DNA from: Thermoplasmatota archaeon
GTDB lineage: Archaea > Thermoplasmatota > E2 > DHVEG-1
Reading direction: 5' to 3'
Assembly: GCA_018824925.1 (NCBI GenBank)
Contig: JAHJFH010000174.1
Location: 1-5,403, forward strand
Length of the DNA: 5,403 nucleotides
Below, piece after piece: positions 1-4,735 of this stretch. Made by a program: the position numbers and the translations under genes. Within the stretch, counting starts at the first letter, position 1. Each line of letters starts with the position of its first letter. The notes under the pieces are model-generated. The model had not been told where the DNA came from. It made no database searches and saw only the letters and a program-made list of their open reading frames with translations.

Positions 1-438
1 AAAAAAATGGGATTTCTTGTCAAAGTTGATACTAATGGCATGTATCCAAAACAGTTGGAGAATTTGATCGATCATCAGCTTATTGATTATGTTGCTATGG
101 ATATCAAAGCACCACCAGAGAAATATGCTTTATTAGCTGGGTATAGAGTTGATATAAAAAAAATTGAGCAATCGATAAAAATCATTAAAGAAAAAGCAGT
201 AGATTATGAATTTCGAACAACCATTATACCTAAACTTCTAACCAAAGAGGATATCCTCAGTATAGCACAATGGTTGAAAGGTGCTAAACGATATTATCTG
301 CAACAATACAAGCATAATGTCCCTCAGCTAAACAAGAATTATCCAATTCAAGAACCCTATACTTCAGTATATCTCAAAGAAATTTGTGAAACTATTACAC
401 CATTTTTTCAGACATGTGAACTACGAGGGCTTAAATAG
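1..438 (+). CDS. nrdG: Anaerobic ribonucleotide-reductase activating protein (NrdG2-type radical SAM), C-terminal part
   Basis: This is the 3' part of a gene that begins before the window; 145 codons precede the TAG stop. The frame is open to base 1 (Lys-Lys before the Met at base 7), and that Met is internal, not the start. The segment VKVDTNG followed by a Tyr-Val-Ala-Met-Asp-Ile-Lys-Ala-Pro stretch, then EFRTTIIP, and the terminal ELRG are typical of the archaeal and bacterial NrdG2 family. These proteins are radical-SAM enzymes that install the glycyl radical on class III ribonucleotide reductase (NrdD), making dNTP synthesis possible without oxygen. The SAM/[4Fe-4S]-binding CxxxCxxC motif is N-terminal in this family and would lie outside the window, so catalytic competence cannot be judged. 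No nrdD is visible. Family assignment is confident; the exact glycyl-radical partner is inferred, because related activases serve other glycyl-radical enzymes. Confidence 0.85.
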   Translation, partial: KKMGFLVKVDTNGMYPKQLENLIDHQLIDYVAMDIKAPPEKYALLAGYRVDIKKIEQSIKIIKEKAVDYEFRTTIIPKLLTKEDILSIAQWLKGAKRYYLQQYKHNVPQLNKNYPIQEPYTSVYLKEICETITPFFQTCELRGLK

Positions 439-453
439 ATTTCAAAGAAATGG

Positions 454-506
454 CTTAAAAGGGGTTTAAGAATATGGTTTTTCCATAACTTATACGGATT
501 TGTATA
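454..506. promoter_or_regulatory. Three tandem small dyads between nrdG and trxB
   Basis: Three perfect, non-overlapping inverted repeats fill nearly all of the gap before trxB. They are CTTAAA/TTTAAG (454-459 and 465-470), TATGG/CCATA (473-477 and 483-487) and TATAC/GTATA (491-495 and 502-506), with loops of 5, 5 and 6 bases. Their centres are about 18 bases apart. No classical terminator U-tract follows. The TTTAAGAAT stretch at 465-473 could be a weak TATA-like box with a start near 495. Operator, weak terminator or chance are all possible; the dyads are seen, the function is not established. Confidence 0.35.
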
Positions 507-507
507 T

Positions 508-1428
508 ATGGATTATGAGTTAGCGATTATAGGTGCCGGTCCAGCGGGGTATAGCGCTGGAATTTATGCGGTTCGAGCAGGTATTAATACCATTATTTTT
601 GATAAAAAAGGAGGCGGTGGTTTAGTAGTATTATCTCCAAATATTGAGAATTATCCAGGGTTTGAATCAATATCTGGTGCTGATTTATCTGAAAAAATGC
701 GACAGCATGCAAGTAAATATGCCCAGATACAATTCATGGAGAATGTAAAAAAAATTAAAAAAAAAAATGGCCTATTTGAAATACAAACTAGTGAAAAAAA
801 TTATTCTGTCAAAGCAGTATTATTATGCATGGGAACCGAATACCGAAAATTAAATGTACCCGGTGAAAAGAAACTACAGGGTAAAGGAGTATCATATTGT
901 GCAACATGTGATGGCTTTTTTTTCAAAGGAAAAAATGTAGCAGTTATTGGCGGGGGAAATTCAGCAGTTATTGAAGCAATCTATCTTAAACAAATTGGGT
1001 GTAAGGAAGTATCAATAATTCATCGACGAGATCTGCTTCGTGCAGAAAAGGCATATCAAGATAATGCACATAATAAAGGGATTAATATCATGTTTAACAC
1101 ACATGTTTCACAGATTAACGGAATCGATCGAGTGGAATCACTTGCGATTAATAATACTAAAAATGGTGAATCTTCACTGATGAAGGTTGATGGAGTGTTT
1201 ATTTCGATAGGTGAAGAACCGCAGAATTCAATAGCAAAAGATCTCGGTGTCAAGCTAGATGAGACGGGATATATCTTGGTAGATAAACAGCAACGCACGA
1301 ATATCCAAGGGGTCTATGCGGCAGGAGATATTACCGGTGGTCTCCGTCAAGTAATAACTGCATGTGCTGAGGGGGCTATAGCGGCTTTGGCCTCAACTGA
1401 AGTGCTTGGAAAACAATATCCCTATTAG
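508..1428 (+). CDS. trxB: Thioredoxin reductase (FAD/NADPH-dependent)
   Basis: A complete 306-residue low-molecular-weight thioredoxin reductase; the E. coli enzyme is 321 residues. It moves electrons from NAD(P)H through FAD to a redox-active disulfide and on to thioredoxin in the cytoplasm. Visible in order are the FAD dinucleotide fold GAGPAG near residue 9, the IENYPGF segment around residues 46-52, and the catalytic Cys131-Ala-Thr-Cys134-Asp. These are followed by the NADPH fold GGGNSA (148-153), HRRDLLR (172-178), whose arginines usually grip the NADPH 2'-phosphate, and the C-terminal FAD motif GVYAAGD (268-274). The start gives the usual short lead (MDYELAIIGAG); only a weak GGA lies 8-10 bases upstream. 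The GGQ normally found before IENYPG reads GGL here. An adenine-rich tract at 747-767 encodes Lys-rich residues without disturbing the frame. It lies 69 bases after nrdG on the same strand and converges on the AhpD-like pseudogene. Preference for NADPH is inferred from HRRxxxR. Confidence 0.93.
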   Translation: MDYELAIIGAGPAGYSAGIYAVRAGINTIIFDKKGGGGLVVLSPNIENYPGFESISGADLSEKMRQHASKYAQIQFMENVKKIKKKNGLFEIQTSEKNYSVKAVLLCMGTEYRKLNVPGEKKLQGKGVSYCATCDGFFFKGKNVAVIGGGNSAVIEAIYLKQIGCKEVSIIHRRDLLRAEKAYQDNAHNKGINIMFNTHVSQINGIDRVESLAINNTKNGESSLMKVDGVFISIGEEPQNSIAKDLGVKLDETGYILVDKQQRTNIQGVYAAGDITGGLRQVITACAEGAIAALASTEVLGKQYPY

Positions 1429-1439
1429 ATCCTTTGAAG

Positions 1440-1784
1440 TTACTCTTCGGGAAGATATTCATCAACAGCTTTTTTAACCTCAACAACTTAGGTCATTGCA
1501 AGTCCACCACCCATGAACATAACAACAGTGGCTGCCTCCATAATTTCTTCGCGTGTTGCAACAGCCTAAATGGCTTTGTTGACATGAATGGCAATGCAAT
1601 ATTTACACCGGGCTGTTATCGAAGTTCCTATGGCGATGAGTTCTTACGTTTTTGTATCTAAAATACCTTCTTTTAGTACAGATCCCATGAAGGCTTTAAA
1701 ATGACGAATGGTTTCAGGTTGATGTTTTGAGTGTTCTTCCATCATCTGCATAACACTATTAACTGAATTTTTCATTTCTCCCAT
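1440..1784 (-). pseudogene. AhpD-like carboxymuconolactone decarboxylase family gene, broken by three in-frame stops
   Basis: Read on the minus strand from ATG at 1784, one frame runs 114 codons to a TAA at 1440-1442 with no frameshift. Its translation matches the small CMD/AhpD-like family: an N-terminal helix with MQMMEEHSK, then HFKAFMGSVLKEGILDTKT, ELIAIGTSITARCKYC with the redox pair Cys60-Lys-Tyr-Cys63, IHVNKAI, TREEIMEAATVVMFMGGG, and VVEVKKAVDEYLPEE. Three codons are stops: TAA at codon 47 (1644-1646), TAG at codon 73 (1566-1568) and TAA at codon 99 (1488-1490). Family logic predicts Lys, Glu and Tyr there, each one substitution from the stop. Family members are all-helical proteins, some acting as thiol peroxidases or disulfide reductases through CxxC. 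Neighbouring genes terminate with TAG, TAA and TGA, which argues against a changed code. A second ATG at 1775 is an alternative start. Its place beside trxB fits a former thiol-redox role, but that is inference. Confidence 0.85.
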
Positions 1785-1806
1785 AATACCACAGTGGCGG
1801 CACCTG

Positions 1807-1821
1807 TTATAGCTATAAAAA
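1807..1821 (-). promoter_or_regulatory. Candidate TATA box / palindrome upstream of the AhpD-like pseudogene
   Basis: On the minus strand TTTTTATA (1821 down to 1814) lies about 30 bases before the ATG at 1784, suitable for an archaeal TATA box with a start site near 1790 and a very short leader. It overlaps a perfect 12-base palindrome, TTATAGCTATAA (1807-1818). It sits in the 45-base gap after hycI, so the pseudogene may have had its own promoter instead of relying on read-through. The positions are seen; promoter activity is inferred. Confidence 0.4.
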
Positions 1822-1829
1822 GGCTTTGA

Positions 1830-2270
1830 CTAGGAGAGATGTTGAATTTTTGATATATTCATTTGATCTATTATTTTGATGAGTTTATCACCGCTTTTTT
1901 TAAGCGTTAGTGTAAGTGAACCATTCATAGTCTCTGGTTGAATTCCAATAAGAAGAACATCATTGGTAAAAGTTTTTAGATATTTTATTAACACTGAAAG
2001 GGGAATATTATGGGTACTGATATGCATTGTACCTATATGATCTGCAGGAATATTTCGTATACTACCTGGTGGGAGATGCATATCCACAGCATCAATTAAA
2101 ATTACCAAGTCTGGTTTTTGTTGTCTAACAATAGAGGTATAATTCTCTGGGGCAACTCCACAATCAATAATCCACCTGTTGTTCGCGCTAGGAAGGTGGT
2201 CAGCAATATAGGGGCCAATCCCATCATCGCCCCCTAACCGATTTCCAATACATAGAATAACCACCTTCAT
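1830..2270 (-). CDS. hycI: [NiFe]-hydrogenase maturation protease, HycI type (peptidase family M52)
   Basis: A complete 146-residue protein. HycI-type endopeptidases check that nickel is in the hydrogenase large subunit and then cut off its C-terminal extension, letting the NiFe site close. The N-terminal signature GIGNRLGGDDGIGP is diagnostic (seen here as CIGNRLGGDDGIGP, residues 7-20). It continues with DCGVAPENY (36-44), a LIDAVDM segment (58-64), STHNIPL (85-91) and GIQPET (109-114). By analogy with E. coli HycI the nickel-sensing residues would be Asp16, Asp63 and His87, all present. ATG at 2270 is chosen because it gives the family's usual MKVVILCIGN beginning; the frame extends upstream to a GTG at 2330, but that would overlap the preceding gene and add 20 atypical residues. 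It starts 20 bases after the membrane-protein stop, so the two are probably co-transcribed. Its likely substrate is the large subunit encoded from 4732, whose C-terminus is outside the window. Confidence 0.92.
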   Translation of the reverse strand: MKVVILCIGNRLGGDDGIGPYIADHLPSANNRWIIDCGVAPENYTSIVRQQKPDLVILIDAVDMHLPPGSIRNIPADHIGTMHISTHNIPLSVLIKYLKTFTNDVLLIGIQPETMNGSLTLTLKKSGDKLIKIIDQMNISKIQHLS

Positions 2271-2290
2271 ATCGTCCAGTTCCTTATTTT

Positions 2291-2542
2291 TTATAGATAT
2301 TTTAGTTTTTGATAAGTAAGAATATACCACATTATAGCAGTACCTGTAGTTGAAATACTGCTAAACCATAATTCCAAGGTATAAAGCACAAAAACCATAA
2401 TGGTTAGAAGAATTGCGGTTGAACAATAGGTTATTATTGATTGACTTGCAGCATTTTTCATTTGAAAATTACGAAAAATCGCTGGAATCAGAGTTAGAAT
2501 AAATCCAAAATTAATTATTGAAAGCGCAACATCTTGCCACAT
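2291..2542 (-). CDS. Small three-helix membrane protein, possibly SemiSWEET/PQ-loop-like
   Basis: An 83-residue, strongly hydrophobic protein with three predicted membrane segments, roughly residues 5-24, 36-54 and 60-77. The first ends in LTLIPAIFRNFQMKN and is followed by a polar loop, NAASQS. This layout (helix with proline, basic linker, two more helices, Trp/Tyr-rich end) resembles the half-transporters of the SemiSWEET/PQ-loop group, but the PQ pair reads Pro-Ala, so the assignment is tentative and no substrate can be named. The frame also opens at an ATG at 2599, which would add 19 residues and leave only 24 bases before the divergent hypE. The ATG at 2542 is preferred because a TATA-like TATTTATA on the minus strand (2577-2570) is placed for a nearly leaderless transcript starting there. 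Its stop is 20 bases before hycI, suggesting one transcript. Why a small membrane protein is paired with a hydrogenase protease is unknown. Confidence 0.65.
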   Translation of the reverse strand: MWQDVALSIINFGFILTLIPAIFRNFQMKNAASQSIITYCSTAILLTIMVFVLYTLELWFSSISTTGTAIMWYILTYQKLKYL

Positions 2543-2569
2543 GGGAAAGTAGTGCGAATTGCCATAGAC

Positions 2570-2577
2570 TATAAATA
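2570..2577. promoter_or_regulatory. Shared bidirectional TATA-like element between the membrane protein-hycI unit and hypE
   Basis: TATAAATA on the plus strand reads TATTTATA on the minus strand, a good archaeal TATA box either way. In the plus direction it predicts a start near 2600 and a 24-base hypE leader containing GGGGTT (2615-2620) as a possible ribosome site. In the minus direction it predicts a start near 2547, leaving the ATG at 2542 almost leaderless. It is the only convincing TATA-like motif I see in this 81-base gap. Spacing is seen; shared use is inferred. Confidence 0.5.
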
Positions 2578-2623
2578 AACCTACGCTATCGCCAAACATG
2601 ACTTAAAACATACTGGGGTTAAT

Positions 2624-3688
2624 ATGTCAAAAAGCATTGAACTATCGCAAGGTGCTGGAGGCGAGCATATGGATCGCCTTATCAAACATCATATTCTAAC
2701 ACAATTTGGTTCTATCAAATCATCAAAGGGTGTTGAGGTTCCATTAAGTAGTCTCGATGATGCAGCGGTTGTTGATGATATTGTTTTTTCTACTGATTCG
2801 CATACGGTCAAGCCCCTTGAATTTCCTGGGGGGGATATTGGTTCTCTCGCGGTAGCGGGAACTGTAAATGATGTAGCTGTATTGGGAGCAGAACCTAGGG
2901 CGTTATCAGCTGGATTTCTAATCGAGGAGGGATTACCTTTTGATTTATTCGATCGCATCATTTCGAGTATGACAGCCACTGCGCAATTTGCTGGGGTACC
3001 GATTGTAACTGGTGATACTAAGGTTGTTGAACATGGTGCTCTACAACAGTTCATGATTAATACTAGCGGTATTGGTCGTCGAAACGCCATACTTGATAAT
3101 AATTTTAAACAAGTAACAAGATATCGAAAACATCACTACCGTTGGTTGCTTGATCGTAATGTACGTGATGGTGATGTACTAATCCTTTCGGGTTCCATTG
3201 GTGAACACGGTATTGCACTTCTATCTTATCGAGAAGGATATGGTTTTGAAACGAAAATATCATCAGACATTGCTCCAATAAATAGACTATTAAAACAAGC
3301 ACTCTCTAAAGCCGGTGGTATTGTTGCGGCAAAAGATCCAACCAGAGGCGGATTAGCAAATACAGTTAATGAATTTTGTGAAAAATCTGGAATTGGTATC
3401 ATTCTTGACGAAGAAAAAATACCAATATTACATGGTGTTCAAGCAGCTTGCGATCTTCTTGGTTATGATCCCCTTGAAATTGGAAATGAAGGAAAAGTTG
3501 TATTGGCTGTAATACCAGAAAAAGCAGATGATGTTTTACAGGTCTTACGAAAACATCCACAAGGTAAAAAAGCGTCGATAATCGGTCACGCAACATCACA
3601 AGTAAGAGGGGTTGTCCTCAAGACTGAGGTTGGTGGACAACGTATTGTGCATAAACCTTTGGGTGATCCGATCCCGCGTATATGCTAA
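2624..3688 (+). CDS. hypE: Hydrogenase maturation factor HypE (carbamoyl dehydratase)
   Basis: A complete 354-residue HypE. In the family, HypF transfers a carbamoyl group to the C-terminal cysteine; HypE then uses ATP to dehydrate it to a thiocyanate, the source of the CN ligands placed on the hydrogenase iron with HypC-HypD. The N-terminal AIRS-type domain shows QGAGGEHMDRL (9-19), the ATP-site SLDDAAV (43-49) and NDVAVLGAEP (82-91), with GDTKVV at 130-135. The C-terminal AIRS domain includes GDVLILSGSIGEHGIALLS and DPTRGGLA (238-245). The protein ends in Pro-Arg-Ile-Cys with Cys354 last, as required for activity. The YRWLLDRN segment before the second domain is a feature I associate with archaeal HypE. 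The start fits the family lead and is preceded by GGGGTT. It is divergent from the membrane protein-hycI pair and precedes the hydrogenase operon by 76 bases. No other hyp genes are in the window, so they are presumably elsewhere. Confidence 0.96.
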   Translation: MSKSIELSQGAGGEHMDRLIKHHILTQFGSIKSSKGVEVPLSSLDDAAVVDDIVFSTDSHTVKPLEFPGGDIGSLAVAGTVNDVAVLGAEPRALSAGFLIEEGLPFDLFDRIISSMTATAQFAGVPIVTGDTKVVEHGALQQFMINTSGIGRRNAILDNNFKQVTRYRKHHYRWLLDRNVRDGDVLILSGSIGEHGIALLSYREGYGFETKISSDIAPINRLLKQALSKAGGIVAAKDPTRGGLANTVNEFCEKSGIGIILDEEKIPILHGVQAACDLLGYDPLEIGNEGKVVLAVIPEKADDVLQVLRKHPQGKKASIIGHATSQVRGVVLKTEVGGQRIVHKPLGDPIPRIC

Positions 3689-3701
3689 CAGGGATAAAAG
3701 C

Positions 3702-3764
3702 CGGAACTTTTTAATAGTCCATCAGTTTACAGCCTACACAGCGACTTAGTAGGGGAAGTGTTCT
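3702..3764 (+). promoter_or_regulatory. Promoter, leader and ribosome site of the hydrogenase operon
   Basis: After the hypE stop, TTTTTAATA (3708-3716), preceded by purine-rich CGGAA, is a plausible TATA box with upstream recognition element; a start near 3739 would follow. The same T-run could instead, or also, end hypE transcripts. AGGGGAAGTG (3751-3760), four bases before the ATG at 3765, is the ribosome site. CCTAC (3733-3737) pairs perfectly with GTAGG (3749-3753), whose end overlaps the ribosome site. If the start is as far upstream as 3733 or earlier, this could form a small masking hairpin. Confidence 0.5.
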
Positions 3765-4202
3765 ATGGCAAAGGGATTACCTACCGCATTTCGACGTGCA
3801 TTATGGGTATATCATATAAACTCAGGGTCATGCAATGGCTGTGATATTGAGATTATAGCTGCTCTATGTCCACGTTATGATGCTGAGCGATTTGGTATTA
3901 AATTAGTAGGATCACCACGACATGCAGATGCACTTTTAGTAACTGGACCTGTTACACGACAACTTGTTGACAAGGTGAAGCGAGCTTATGCACAAATACC
4001 GGAACCAAAAGCTGTGATCTGTGTTGGAAATTGCGGAAATACCGGTGATGTATTTTTTGAATCGTATAATCTTGTCGGACCAATAGATAATATTCTCCCG
4101 GTTGACATTCATGTTATTGGGTGTCCACCTCGTCCGGAAAATATTATTAATGGTGTAGCAAAAGCATGGTTAAAACTAGAAACCTTGGAGGGAAAACAAT
4201 GA
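3765..4202 (+). CDS. Group 4 [NiFe]-hydrogenase small subunit (NuoB-like; EchC/MbhJ-type)
   Basis: A complete 145-residue electron-transfer subunit that carries the single proximal [4Fe-4S] cluster next to the NiFe site, on the cytoplasmic arm of a membrane-bound hydrogenase. All four expected cysteines are present: Cys23-Asn-Gly-Cys26, Cys90 in the VGNCGNTGD segment, and Cys120 in GCPPRPE. The family hallmark LPVDIHVIGCPPRPE is clear. The length is that of short group 4 small subunits, without the extra clusters or twin-arginine signal of uptake hydrogenases. The segment FFESYNLVGPIDNI is closer in feel to Ech/Mbh-type subunits than to respiratory NuoB, which agrees with the true hydrogenase large subunit encoded downstream. 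It is the first gene of the operon, and its TGA overlaps the next ATG by the ATGA arrangement. I give no symbol because the Ech, Mbh and other group 4 names cannot be separated from this part alone. Confidence 0.92.
   Translation: MAKGLPTAFRRALWVYHINSGSCNGCDIEIIAALCPRYDAERFGIKLVGSPRHADALLVTGPVTRQLVDKVKRAYAQIPEPKAVICVGNCGNTGDVFFESYNLVGPIDNILPVDIHVIGCPPRPENIINGVAKAWLKLETLEGKQ
4187..4192 (+). promoter_or_regulatory. Shine-Dalgarno that fixes the NuoC-like start
   Basis: GGAGGG lies six bases before the ATG at 4199 and inside the small-subunit gene. It selects this ATG over the in-frame ATG at 4166, which lacks a comparable site and would lengthen the overlap to 37 bases. Confidence 0.8.
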
Positions 4203-4735
4203 CTACAAAGAATATGACTGCCGAAGCTTTAGTTGACTCTTTAAAAGAAACCTTCAAAGGAACTATTAAAGATGTACGTATTGAGCATTTTTCGTATGGA
4301 TTGAAAAAAAATGAAATAGCTCAAGTATGGGTAACTATCCCACGGGAACAGTATAAAGAATTAGTAAAACATCTTATTACAATTGAAAAATATCCACATT
4401 TTGCGGTATCATCCGGCTATCAAATTGATGATACAATATATATTGTCAATCATTTTTGTCTTTTCTATGGTAACAATGGAAAGGAAGTCACCCTTAATGT
4501 AACGGTTCCTTTACCAAAATCTGATCCAACAATTGATACAATAACTGATCTCATCCCAGGTGCGTTAATTGCTGAGCAGGAAAAACAAGAGATGCTTGGA
4601 ATTAAAGTAAAAAACATTCCCAAGGACCGTCGCGTGTTTATTTCAAAAGACTTTCCAGAAGGAATGTATCCCTGGCGTCGAGATAAATCCGGAGCTGAAA
4701 AAATGGCTCGTAATTTACATGAGGTGAAAAAATGA
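4199..4735 (+). CDS. Group 4 hydrogenase 30-kDa subunit (NuoC-like; EchD/MbhK-type)
   Basis: A complete 178-residue protein of the complex I 30-kDa family. These subunits hold no cofactor; they brace the large and small subunits in the peripheral arm. The N-terminal part (about residues 8-100) is the mixed alpha/beta domain, with SYGLKKNEIAQVWVTIPREQY and HFAVSSGYQIDDTI recognisable. The family signature follows as ITDLIPGALIAEQEKQEMLGI (about 115-135), which in NuoC proteins is usually close to E-R-E-x-x-D-x-x-G-I; here the Asp is a Glu (Glu131). The end contains FPEGMYPWRRD (152-162), the typical substrate-arm closing motif. It overlaps its upstream neighbour by ATGA and the downstream gene likewise, so the three products are likely made in matched amounts by translational coupling. 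No membrane segment or signal peptide is seen. Family membership is firm; the subgroup is not settled. Confidence 0.88.
   Translation: MTTKNMTAEALVDSLKETFKGTIKDVRIEHFSYGLKKNEIAQVWVTIPREQYKELVKHLITIEKYPHFAVSSGYQIDDTIYIVNHFCLFYGNNGKEVTLNVTVPLPKSDPTIDTITDLIPGALIAEQEKQEMLGIKVKNIPKDRRVFISKDFPEGMYPWRRDKSGAEKMARNLHEVKK
4721..4727 (+). promoter_or_regulatory. Shine-Dalgarno for the large-subunit gene
   Basis: GAGGTGA, a near-perfect complement to the archaeal 16S tail, ends four bases before the ATG at 4732. It supports that ATG, which overlaps the preceding TGA stop as ATGA. Confidence 0.8.

Noticed and set aside
747..767. A8-TT-A11 tract in trxB as a programmed slippage site
   Set aside because: The zero frame continues correctly into the CATC and NADPH motifs, so no shift is needed; it simply encodes a Lys-rich stretch in AT-rich DNA.
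1434..1661. A 75-codon plus-strand open frame after trxB
   Set aside because: It is the antisense shadow of the AhpD-like pseudogene, has no family features or ribosome site, and the minus-strand frame gives clear homology.
1440..1784. Stop-codon reassignment or pyrrolysine-like readthrough in the AhpD-like gene
   Set aside because: The stops are a mix of TAA and TAG at positions predicting three different amino acids, and neighbouring genes terminate with TAG, TAA and TGA and lack internal stops.
2271..2330. A longer HycI starting at GTG 2330
   Set aside because: The added 20 residues do not resemble the family, lack a ribosome site and overlap the membrane-protein gene; ATG 2270 gives the standard MKVVILCIGN start.
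2543..2599. N-terminal extension of the membrane protein from ATG 2599
   Set aside because: It would leave 24 bases between divergent genes and cover the only good TATA-like element; kept as an alternative but not preferred.
3708..3712. T-run after hypE as a definite terminator
   Set aside because: Only five Ts and no stem precede it, and it fits equally well as part of the hydrogenase TATA box, so it was not listed as a terminator.
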